Below, piece after piece: positions 1 to 5,448 of a stretch of 5,467 nucleotides of DNA. The stretch covers positions 1 through 5,467 of the forward strand of contig JAPPOW010000041.1 of the NCBI GenBank assembly GCA_028817775.1, given 5' to 3'. Position 1 is the stretch's first letter; each line of letters opens with the position of its first letter. The notes under the pieces are model-generated. The model saw nothing but the letters and a program-made list of their open reading frames with translations, was not told the DNA's origin and ran no database searches. A program made the translations under genes and the position numbers. The stretch comes from Candidatus Melainabacteria bacterium (GTDB lineage Bacteria; Cyanobacteriota; Vampirovibrionia; LMEP-6097).

Positions 1-1545
1 AATTAGAGCTGGTACTTGGATTGCTTGGCGGTTTAGCATTGTACTAAGCTCTCGGGGGATTTCAAAACTTCCAGCATCATGATTGCAGGTGAGAACAATC
101 TTGATTTGTGGATCAAGCGCGAACTTTTTGACTTTGTTGACAAAGCTATTGTTCATGGTTTCAAAGAGTGAATCTATTTCACTTATATATATTAATAGAG
201 GTTTGTGCTGTTGGACTTTTTCTTCAAGATCATTAATCACTATCTCTGAGCCTTGTAAGTCTATGTAGCTGGCATAGAGAAAGCTATATTGCAGGTCTGC
301 AGCAATTGCTCTTGCAAGATATAACTTATCTTTTTCAGAATTACCACTGATTAAAGTTAATTCGATGCTCTGAGCTGATTTGACAGAACTTTTGATTGCT
401 TCAAGGTAGTCTTTCATTGTTGGAATTACTGCAAACTCGTCGATTTTTTCGTAGGCAAGTAAATTAACTTGAAAACTATCTAAACCATGATCATTGCTGA
501 GACAAAGTTCGGTTTCGGCAGTGTTGAGCGCAAAAACTTTAGCTAGAACTTTAATGAGTTGATTGATATTTGGATGTTTACTAGAGACAAAACAATAAAG
601 CACTTCAGGGCTAAATAAGTTTGGATCTCTCTGAATTAGTTTTCCTAGTGCTTGGATACAAGCTTGCCCATAAGTTTCATCTTCACAAAGTTGTACGATT
701 GCATTGATGATATTGTCACTGATATTCTCATCGATACTTAAATTTAACAACCTCAAAAGCACCTTGCCAAGATCATCAGCGTCCATCGGGGTTCGGTATT
801 TAATCAAGTTCTTGAGTGTTTTGATGGTAGTTTCTTTATTCTCCTCTTCTTCACGATATTCTTCCATTAGTGTCAAGCACTGTTTTTTAGCCTCATAAGC
901 TAGTTTGGAGTGAGTAAGCATTTCACTAAGTAAATCACTGATATCGATTTCTTGTTTGAAGGCTTTGAGTGAGTTGACCATGCTGACTAATAGTTCACTG
1001 TCACTAAGTTCAACGGAATTAAGTTCTTGTTTGAATAACTCTAATGCTTTTTGATAATCAAGTTGGATGATTGTTTCCCAGCAAGCTTGATGCATTTTTT
1101 TTGTGACTTTGAACTTAAGCCAATATTTTTTGCAATTGTCATTTATGTTTTGTAATTCGGCGATTAACTCTTCAAGGTTATCCGTTTCATCGCTATCCGC
1201 TTCATCATCTTCATGTAAAAATATTTCAATTGCTCTGACGGCTTGTGGGCTCATAAGCCCCCAGTTACCTGGATCACCGCCAAGATGTTCTAGTAACAAA
1301 ACTAATGCTTCATCTTTGGTACTATCAGGCTGCTTGCTAAGCCATTGAGTCCAAGCTTTGATATTATTATGTCTATAACTGTAGAAGATTTTGTCGAGAG
1401 AGCTCTTGCTTTGAAAATCAAATAGATGACCAAGATTGAGAAGCTCAGCCAAATAGATCATGAGAAGAATAAATCTGCTTGAAAATGCTGCTGCAAGCAA
1501 AATGAACAAAATTGTAATGCCGATAATAATTATCGTAAGTGACAT
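1..1545 (-). CDS. Membrane-anchored protein with degenerate AAA+ (pseudo-ATPase) domain, partial (C-terminus beyond window)
   Basis: On the minus strand the frame from ATG (1545-1543) is open for 515 codons to the window edge, so the C-terminus is missing. Residues about 4-35 form one or two hydrophobic segments, so the protein is probably held in the inner membrane. Residues about 50-390 are helical and rich in Leu, Glu and Lys, with an acidic patch at 112-122. I recognise no domain there; alpha-solenoid repeats are possible. From about 394 the layout follows an FtsH-like AAA+ module: strand LTLISG, helix LYLARAIAADL, Walker-B-like LLIYISEIDSLFE (450-462), sensor-1-like TCNHD with Asn488, and a LNRQAIQVP segment resembling the second region of homology. 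The P-loop is degraded: G401 and K407 remain, but the second Gly is D406 and the Thr/Ser is L408. The Walker B Asp is Ser455, while Glu456 is kept. Loss of ATP hydrolysis is inferred. The start lies 4 bp after the motB stop, implying co-transcription and a possible stator-related role. The exact function is unknown. Confidence 0.85.
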   Translation of the reverse strand, partial: MSLTIIIIGITILFILLAAAFSSRFILLMIYLAELLNLGHLFDFQSKSSLDKIFYSYRHNNIKAWTQWLSKQPDSTKDEALVLLLEHLGGDPGNWGLMSPQAVRAIEIFLHEDDEADSDETDNLEELIAELQNINDNCKKYWLKFKVTKKMHQACWETIIQLDYQKALELFKQELNSVELSDSELLVSMVNSLKAFKQEIDISDLLSEMLTHSKLAYEAKKQCLTLMEEYREEEENKETTIKTLKNLIKYRTPMDADDLGKVLLRLLNLSIDENISDNIINAIVQLCEDETYGQACIQALGKLIQRDPNLFSPEVLYCFVSSKHPNINQLIKVLAKVFALNTAETELCLSNDHGLDSFQVNLLAYEKIDEFAVIPTMKDYLEAIKSSVKSAQSIELTLISGNSEKDKLYLARAIAADLQYSFLYASYIDLQGSEIVINDLEEKVQQHKPLLIYISEIDSLFETMNNSFVNKVKKFALDPQIKIVLTCNHDAGSFEIPRELSTMLNRQAIQVPALI

Positions 1546-1549
1546 TTAA

Positions 1550-2680
1550 TTAGTGTCCGCCTCCGTGACCGCCGCCACCTCCGCCGTGACCGCCACCACC
1601 ATGGTCTCCACCACCACTTGGTGCCTCTCCATGTCCTCCACTTGAAGTAGGTGCCCCACTAGGAGTCGGGTGTCTCTTTCTGAATGATTCGCGTGCTTTC
1701 TTGCGTCTCAATTCATCTAGGCTAAGTGGTTGTTTGCGTTTACTAGCAGAAGAACCATATTCATGAATCGTTAGATTACCAGAACGTTTTTTCTTCGCTT
1801 CTTGACGGCGCTCTTGCCTAACTTCTTTTCCAAGTCCAGCTTCATCATCGATATATTTTGGTTTGAGGTTTTCTTCTTCACCTTCTTGAAGCATCAGGAT
1901 AGTAATTCTTCTGTTGCCAGGCGAGAGTGGTACTTCAGGATTTTTGAGTTGAGTATCAGCGTAACCTTCTACTCTTGCAAATCTGGTTTGATTGACACCA
2001 TCGTAAATTAATCTACTTTTGACTGCAATTGCTCTATCCGTAGAAAGATTCCAGTTGTCATAGTTGCCATAGCTAAAGTTTTTGGCATCAGTGTGACCGG
2101 CTACAATCAAGGAGCTTAGTCTGTTCTTAAGTACATTAGCGACTTTGTCTATTAGTGATCTAGCTTCTGCAGTCAATGAGGCAGAACCAGAACGGAAGAC
2201 CTCCATCTTCTCGTCATCTTTGATTTCAATGAGAATGCCACGCTCTACAAGGTTGAACTCTACTTTGTTTAAGAGTTCATCATCTGAGCTTAGCTCTAAT
2301 TGTTTCTGAAGATCATTTTTCATTTTTTGTTGGACTTCTTTTTTGTTTTGTCCAGTGAGAACTAGCTTTTGGAATTCTAGGAAGCTGGCACCACCTTCCA
2401 TTTTTCCTGGATTACCAGGTCTTTGAGCACCACCAAAAATAAAGGTATTGCCTTGCATTGGTCCAGTTTGTGTTGGTTGTTTAAAAAAACGAGATACAGC
2501 AGATTTTGCACTTGGGTCAACGTTAACAAGCCAGAGTAGTAAGAAGAGACACATCATCGCCGTTACGAAGTCAGCGTATGCAACTTTCCAGGCACCACCA
2601 TGCGCTCCGTGTCCGCCACCCTTCTTGATTATCTTCTTGATGATAATTGGTTCATCATCTTGTATTTGTGCTTCTGCCAT
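1550..2680 (-). CDS. motB: Flagellar motor stator protein MotB
   Basis: MotB is the peptidoglycan-anchored half of the flagellar stator. With MotA it forms the ion channel that drives motor rotation. The 376-residue product has the family's N-terminal hallmark: a basic, Gly-rich cytoplasmic stretch (PIIIKK, GGGHGAHGG, residues 11-29), then WKVAYADFVTAMM with the ion-binding Asp at 37, and a single membrane helix at about 38-53. Residues 140-265 are an OmpA-like peptidoglycan-binding domain, with AGHTDAK (194-200), NLSTDRA (211-217) and the NRR motif (257-259). The tail (266-376) is unusual: first charged (Arg/Lys/Glu), then a Gly/His-rich end with His at 350, 360, 365, 372 and 376. ATG at 2680 is supported by an AGAAGGA ribosome binding site about 8 bases upstream. 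It is probably the first gene of a two-gene unit with the pseudo-AAA+ gene. No motA lies upstream, where fliS is divergent instead. The ion used cannot be told from sequence alone. Confidence 0.97.
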   Translation of the reverse strand: MAEAQIQDDEPIIIKKIIKKGGGHGAHGGAWKVAYADFVTAMMCLFLLLWLVNVDPSAKSAVSRFFKQPTQTGPMQGNTFIFGGAQRPGNPGKMEGGASFLEFQKLVLTGQNKKEVQQKMKNDLQKQLELSSDDELLNKVEFNLVERGILIEIKDDEKMEVFRSGSASLTAEARSLIDKVANVLKNRLSSLIVAGHTDAKNFSYGNYDNWNLSTDRAIAVKSRLIYDGVNQTRFARVEGYADTQLKNPEVPLSPGNRRITILMLQEGEEENLKPKYIDDEAGLGKEVRQERRQEAKKKRSGNLTIHEYGSSASKRKQPLSLDELRRKKARESFRKRHPTPSGAPTSSGGHGEAPSGGGDHGGGGHGGGGGGHGGGH

Positions 2681-2686
2681 ATATTT

Positions 2687-2695
2687 TTCCTTCTA
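2687..2695 (-). promoter_or_regulatory. Ribosome binding site of motB
   Basis: The minus strand reads AGAAGGA followed by AAAATAT and the ATG. This is a good Shine-Dalgarno match at normal spacing and fixes the motB start at 2680. Confidence 0.7.
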
Positions 2696-2761
2696 TATGT
2701 CTTATTCCTGCAAATCCCTAGTCCATATGGTGGAGGACATGGCCTAGAAGTTTGATTTTGC

Positions 2762-2789
2762 TTGTGTTTCAAGAGAAATCTGCCGATTA
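2762..2789 (+). promoter_or_regulatory. Candidate sigma-28 (FliA-type) promoter for fliS
   Basis: GCCGATTA (2782-2789) matches 7 of 8 bases of the flagellar sigma-28 -10 consensus GCCGATAA. The upstream TTGTGTTT (2762-2769) keeps the GTTT half of TAAAGTTT but not the TAAA half. The spacer is 12 bases against the usual 11. A start near 2796 would give a leader of about 32 bases with a good ribosome binding site. Its position before a flagellar chaperone gene raises its likelihood; the weak -35 lowers it. Confidence 0.45.
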
Positions 2790-2815
2790 ATAGCTATGTA
2801 CAGCCTTAATCAAAA

Positions 2816-2823
2816 TAAAGGAA
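2816..2823 (+). promoter_or_regulatory. Ribosome binding site that supports the GTG start of fliS
   Basis: The run AAAGGAAA precedes GTG at 2828 by a normal distance. It makes the non-ATG start credible and gives the full basic N-terminus of FliS. Confidence 0.7.
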
Positions 2824-2827
2824 AGAC

Positions 2828-3244
2828 GTGGAACTAAGTAAAAAGATAAATAAGCTCACCGGAGCCAAAAAGAAATTCATGAAAAATGTGCTGGAAACAT
2901 CGAGTCCAGTGCAATTAGTGGTCTTGCTCTATGAAGGAGCTTTGCAATGGTTGCATATGGCCAAAGAAGAGATCGCAGTTAACAAAGAAGCTAAGGTAAT
3001 CAATTGGTCTGATTATGCCAACTATATGGGGATGTCATTGGAGATCATTGATTATTTACAAGATAGTCTTGATATGGAAGTGAGCAAAGATTTTTCAGCA
3101 CGGATGTTTGATCTCTATAGTTATATGAAAGCTAGATTGCTTAAGGCAAATGTTTCTAAAGATCAAGCGATAATTGATGAAGTCATTACTTTAATGAAAG
3201 ATATCAAAGATGCTTGGAAGACGGCTTCAGCACAATCAATTTAG
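2828..3244 (+). CDS. fliS: Flagellar export chaperone FliS
   Basis: FliS binds the C-terminus of newly made flagellin in the cytoplasm, preventing early polymerisation and aiding delivery to the flagellar export apparatus. The 138-residue, all-helical product matches the family in order: SSPVQLVVLLYEGALQWL (25-42, against the usual SPeqLv.mLYdgal), SLDME (80-84), LYSYMKARLLKAN (96-108) and DEVITLMKDIKDAWK (117-131). Length is typical. The start is GTG at 2828, supported by AAAGGAAA a few bases upstream. The N-terminal tail is basic (KKINKL, KKKFMK) and lacks the conserved Tyr usually found shortly before the SP motif; Phe17 is the nearest aromatic. Neither flagellin nor fliD is in the window. 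It is transcribed away from motB and followed directly by a MITE, so it appears to be a single-gene unit. Confidence 0.95.
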   Translation: MELSKKINKLTGAKKKFMKNVLETSSPVQLVVLLYEGALQWLHMAKEEIAVNKEAKVINWSDYANYMGMSLEIIDYLQDSLDMEVSKDFSARMFDLYSYMKARLLKANVSKDQAIIDEVITLMKDIKDAWKTASAQSI

Positions 3245-3246
3245 GA

Positions 3247-3255
3247 TTTAAAATT
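3247..3255 (+). repeat. Target-site duplication, left copy
   Basis: TTTAAAATT abuts the left terminal inverted repeat and is identical to the copy at 3451-3459. Removing the MITE and one copy restores a plausible uninterrupted fliS downstream region. Confidence 0.8.
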
Positions 3256-3450
3256 GGGTGTGTAAAAGTTTAGAGGACTTGATAAACCTTCTGTCATCCT
3301 GAGGAATGCCAAAGGCATGACGTCAGGATCCCTGTGTGGAAGCAATGAGATCCTGACGCCGGACGGGGCTCCCTGTCTCCGTTGAGTAATGAGTTTTCAG
3401 CAACCCTGAAGGCTCAGGATGACAGTGGTCCTCCAAGTGCTTACACACCC
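3256..3450. mobile_element. MITE, 195 bp, with 9-bp target-site duplication
   Basis: The ends are GGGTGTGTAA (3256-3265) and TTACACACCC (3441-3450), a perfect 10-bp terminal inverted repeat. The similarity continues to 18 of 23 positions, ending GAGGAC (3273-3278) and GTCCTC (3428-3433). A second perfect 13-bp inverted repeat lies inside, CTGTCATCCTGAG (3291-3303) against CTCAGGATGACAG (3413-3425). The element is flanked exactly by TTTAAAATT on both sides (3247-3255 and 3451-3459). That is a 9-bp direct repeat of the kind made by transposition. It encodes no protein. TGTGTAA-type ends with 8-9 bp duplications recall IS256/Mutator-like transposases, so a full-length IS elsewhere in the genome probably mobilised it; that parentage is inference. 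It sits 11 bp after the fliS stop. Confidence 0.85.
3291..3425. repeat. Palindromic core of the MITE with four alternating ATCCTGA boxes
   Basis: The heptamer ATCCTGA occurs at 3297-3303, inverted at 3323-3329, direct at 3350-3356 and inverted at 3415-3421. Several hairpins can form. One is ATCCTGA/TCAGGAT enclosing ATGCC-AAA-GGCAT (3306-3318). Another is CGTCAGGATC (3321-3330) with GATCCTGACG (3349-3358). A third is CCTGA-AGGC-TCAGG (3405-3418). Any read-through RNA from fliS would be strongly folded, so the element may protect or terminate the fliS 3' end. There is no uridine tract of the intrinsic-terminator type. Confidence 0.75.
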
Positions 3451-3459
3451 TTTAAAATT
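3451..3459 (+). repeat. Target-site duplication, right copy
   Basis: TTTAAAATT abuts the right terminal inverted repeat and is a perfect 9-base match to 3247-3255. The AT-rich context makes chance identity somewhat easier, but the exact abutment on both ends argues against it. Confidence 0.8.
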
Positions 3460-3470
3460 TAATTGATAGA

Positions 3471-3600
3471 ATGTAGCGTATGGTCGCTATGCTCCCTGCG
3501 TATGGCACTTCGTGCCTGCAAATGCTACGCTGCTATCAGCAGGCGAAGCCATAAGCAGGAGCTTCAGCTCCATAAGCAGTTCGCGAAGCGAACATATGCC
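3471..3600. repeat. Array of short modular hairpins with conserved linkers
   Basis: Small stems follow each other about every 21-22 bases in the second half. They are TAGCG/CGCTA (3474-3489), GGCAC-TTC-GTGCC (3504-3516), GGC-GAA-GCC (3542-3550), GGAGC-TTCA-GCTCC (3558-3571) and GTTCGC-GAA-GCGAAC (3579-3593). Linkers are conserved: CATAAGCA at 3550-3557 and 3571-3578, CATATGCC at 3593-3600, and GCGTATGG at 3476-3483 and 3498-3505 on the opposite-facing half. Loops are mostly GAA or TTC, while stem sequences differ but stay complementary. AGCGTA (3475-3480) and TACGCT (3526-3531) also pair around the first half. The array runs into the start codon of the ABC ATPase and replaces any normal ribosome binding site there. 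I recall similar modular hairpin repeats from filamentous cyanobacteria, but could not compare them here. Confidence 0.7.
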
Positions 3601-4569
3601 ATGATGCTAAAACTCAAAAACATAAATAAACAATTCGACTCCAAACCCATTCTCAAAGATATCAACCTTGAAATTAATGACGGTGAATTTTTAGTTTTAC
3701 TTGGACCAAGTGGTTGTGGCAAAACTACATTACTGAGAATCATTGCCGGTTTGGAGCAGGCTTGCACAGGTGTGATAGAACACTCTGGTAGAGAGATTCA
3801 GGACTTAGCACCCAAGGATAGAGAATTGTCGATGGTTTTTCAAAACTATGCACTCTATCCTCACAAAACTGTTTATGAGAATTTAGCATTCCCTTTGCAG
3901 ATCGCTTCTCAGTCCAAGGACTTGATTGATGAGCGGGTTAAACTACTCGCTAGCAAAATGGGTCTAAGTGATTACCTCAAACGAAAACCCAAGGAGCTTT
4001 CTGGTGGTCAAAGACAGAGAGTCGCCTTGGCGCGGGCGATGACTAAAGAACCAAAATTATTTTTGTTAGACGAACCTTTGAGTAATCTTGATGCCAAACT
4101 GCGCACGCAGATGCGTCATGAGTTACATAGTTTGCACAAAGAATCCGGAGCAACTTTTATATATGTTACTCATGATCAGGTTGAAGCTTTAAGTTTGGCC
4201 GATAAGATAGTAGTGCTCAATCAGGGGGTGATTCAACAGATTGCTAGCCCTGAGGAGATTTATGCTCAGCCAGCCAATAGTTTTGTGGCCAGCTTTATTG
4301 GTTCGCCAGGCACTAATATTTTTGAATTGGACGGTAAGCAAGTTGGAATAAGACCTGAGTTTTTTGATTTAAGTCAAAAATCAAGCCAAATTAAGGTCAA
4401 AATCAAGAATATTGAGCTGCTTGCAAGCGAAGTTTTGCTCTATTGTGATTACCAAGGACAGCAAATTATTGCCAAAATTAACCGTTCTGACTACCAAGCA
4501 GAGCTAATCAATAAAAATAATTCCGTATTACCTTTATTTTTTGATAAGAACATGCTATATTATTTTTAA
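3601..4569 (+). CDS. ABC transporter ATP-binding protein, MalK/UgpC type
   Basis: This is the ATPase subunit that powers an importer, in this family usually for sugars, glycerol phosphate or related solutes, working as a dimer on the cytoplasmic side of the membrane. All nucleotide-binding motifs are intact: Walker A GPSGCGKTT (35-43), Q-loop VFQNYALYPH (79-88), signature LSGGQRQR (133-140), Walker B LFLLDEPLSNLD (153-164) and switch His in YVTHDQVEA (188-196). SPEEIYAQPANSFVASFIGSP (216-236) and VGIRPE (248-253) are typical of the MalK/UgpC C-terminal region. The product is 322 residues against about 350-370, because the stretch between FIGSP and IRPE is very short and the end is abrupt. I chose ATG 3601 (ATG 3604 equally possible) since the upstream in-frame extension is hairpin repeat. 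No clear ribosome binding site is present. No permease or binding-protein gene is visible, so the substrate is unknown. Confidence 0.92.
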   Translation: MMLKLKNINKQFDSKPILKDINLEINDGEFLVLLGPSGCGKTTLLRIIAGLEQACTGVIEHSGREIQDLAPKDRELSMVFQNYALYPHKTVYENLAFPLQIASQSKDLIDERVKLLASKMGLSDYLKRKPKELSGGQRQRVALARAMTKEPKLFLLDEPLSNLDAKLRTQMRHELHSLHKESGATFIYVTHDQVEALSLADKIVVLNQGVIQQIASPEEIYAQPANSFVASFIGSPGTNIFELDGKQVGIRPEFFDLSQKSSQIKVKIKNIELLASEVLLYCDYQGQQIIAKINRSDYQAELINKNNSVLPLFFDKNMLYYF

Positions 4570-4582
4570 CTTACTCAATGGA

Positions 4583-4616
4583 GAGCAAGCTGGGCTTATT
4601 TGCCCTGGCTTTGCTT
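4583..4616 (+). other. Imperfect hairpin between the ABC ATPase and the YcsF-like gene
   Basis: AGCAAGC-T-GGGC (4584-4595) can pair with GCCC-TGGCTTTGCT (4602-4615) around a TTATTT loop. This gives about 11 pairs with one mismatch and two bulges. It could terminate or attenuate transcription leaving the ATPase gene, but no T-tract follows, so a standard intrinsic terminator is doubtful. Confidence 0.35.
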
Positions 4617-4638
4617 CTTCGATGAATAGTAATATAGT
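4611..4638 (+). promoter_or_regulatory. Candidate promoter for a leaderless YcsF-like mRNA
   Basis: TATAGT (4633-4638) matches TATAAT at 5 of 6 bases and lies exactly at -12 to -7 if transcription starts on the A of the ATG at 4645. TTGCTT (4611-4616), 16 bases further upstream, keeps the TTG of the -35 box. The only Shine-Dalgarno-like bases, AAGG (4641-4644), touch the ATG and are too close to work normally. The combination fits leaderless initiation. Confidence 0.4.
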
Positions 4639-4644
4639 ATAAGG

Positions 4645-5448
4645 ATGAACCAAACAGACCCATTTATTTCTCGCCAGATTGACCTTAACCTTGACATTGG
4701 TCAGGGACCAGCGCATATGCTAACTGAGCAAGAAATTTTGCAGTATGCTACTTCAGTTAACATTGCTACTGGCGCTCATACTGGTGAGCCAGCGATTACT
4801 GATAAGGCCATTGCTGCAGCCAAGGAGCACGGTGGACTTGCAATTGGTGCCCTGATTTCTTACCCTGATTTGCTCGGTTATGGTGAGCGTAAAATTCAAC
4901 TTAGTAATGAAGAGCTGAGAGCGACAGTGATTGCGCAGCTTGGTGCACTGGCTGCCCTCAGCAAGGCTCATGATTTAGAAATTAGCCAGGTGCGCCCTCA
5001 TGGCTATCTTTATCAACAAATGCTTAGTAATTATTCAGTTGCTGAAACCGTAGCTAAAGCAATTCAAGAGTTTAGTAATTGGTTGATTTTAGTTGGACCT
5101 GTGAGCCCAGTATTGCAAGAAGTTGGCTCATGGACTAATATTCGTGTAGCTTTTGAAGCTCGCATTGATCTTAGATATAAGGCTGATGGTTCGGTAATGC
5201 CATTTGATATTGAGAGGGATGCAAACCTGGATATAGAGACTGCAACAGCTAGAGCCCGTGACTTGGTCTACAAATCAGCAGTCAAATTAGAGGATGAGAA
5301 GGATATTGAGCTCAATTTTGAGACAATTCACCTACCATCACGTATAAAAAATTCTGTAGAAATCGCAAAATTGGTGAGAGGCATGGTTCTTAAGCCACTA
5401 CCGTTAAAAACAGTAGATTATGAACCATATTTGTCAGAATTTATTTGA
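4645..5448 (+). CDS. Divergent LamB/YcsF family protein (5-oxoprolinase subunit A-like)
   Basis: The family includes PxpA/YcsF, which acts with PxpB and PxpC to cleave 5-oxoproline to glutamate using ATP in the cytoplasm, and has a deacetylase-like barrel fold. The 267-residue product follows the family throughout: IDLNLDIGQ (12-20, usual DLN.DLGE), SVNIATGAHTGEP (37-49, usual SANIACGFHAGD), GALISYPD (68-75, usual GAHP.(F/Y)PD), VRPHGYLY (116-123, usual VKPHG.LY) and YKADGSVMP (178-186, usual Y..DGSLVP). Several signature residues are changed: Glu to Gln20, Cys to Thr42, His to Leu70, and the C-terminal C(V/L)HGD motif is replaced by IHLPS (228-232). His45 and His119 remain. An altered or lost activity is therefore likely. 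No pxpB or pxpC is seen within the window. ATG 4645 is the only good start, with a stop in frame 15 bases upstream. It has its own candidate promoter, 75 bp after the ABC ATPase gene. Confidence 0.85.
   Translation: MNQTDPFISRQIDLNLDIGQGPAHMLTEQEILQYATSVNIATGAHTGEPAITDKAIAAAKEHGGLAIGALISYPDLLGYGERKIQLSNEELRATVIAQLGALAALSKAHDLEISQVRPHGYLYQQMLSNYSVAETVAKAIQEFSNWLILVGPVSPVLQEVGSWTNIRVAFEARIDLRYKADGSVMPFDIERDANLDIETATARARDLVYKSAVKLEDEKDIELNFETIHLPSRIKNSVEIAKLVRGMVLKPLPLKTVDYEPYLSEFI

Larger units (their letters stand above)
2681..2827. promoter_or_regulatory. Divergent intergenic region between motB and fliS
   Basis: These 147 bp must hold the promoters of both the motB unit (minus) and fliS (plus). 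The plus side has a sigma-28-like element (separate entry). On the minus side I see no convincing -35/-10 pair. An 8-bp perfect palindrome, CCATATGG (2723-2730), lies in the motB leader, flanked by GTCC/GGAC. It could be an operator or chance. A 12-codon frame (2740-2702, minus) lies in the leader but has no clear ribosome binding site. Confidence 0.6.

Noticed and set aside
83..1348. Plus-strand frames of 61-81 codons
   Set aside because: All lie antisense to the 515-codon minus-strand frame and read as shadow sequence rich in Ser, Leu and Ile.
2702..2740. Possible 12-residue leader peptide upstream of motB
   Set aside because: It has no clear ribosome binding site and no attenuator-like residue run or paired hairpins; its length is expected by chance.
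2448..2747. Plus-strand frame of 99 codons across the start of motB
   Set aside because: It is antisense to the strongly conserved MotB N-terminus and has no recognisable protein pattern.
3291..3425. Intrinsic terminator of fliS
   Set aside because: The hairpins are strong but no T-tract follows any of them; the structure is explained by the MITE.
3463..3600. In-frame 46-codon N-terminal extension of the ABC ATPase
   Set aside because: It consists of the hairpin array, has no family similarity and starts at a TTG without support; the MLKLKNINKQF start at 3601/3604 fits the family.
3471..3600. CRISPR array
   Set aside because: Units are only 21-22 bases, stems are self-complementary and no unique spacers of 30 or more bases are present.
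4753..4971. Minus-strand frame of 72 codons
   Set aside because: It is antisense to the conserved core of the YcsF-like gene.
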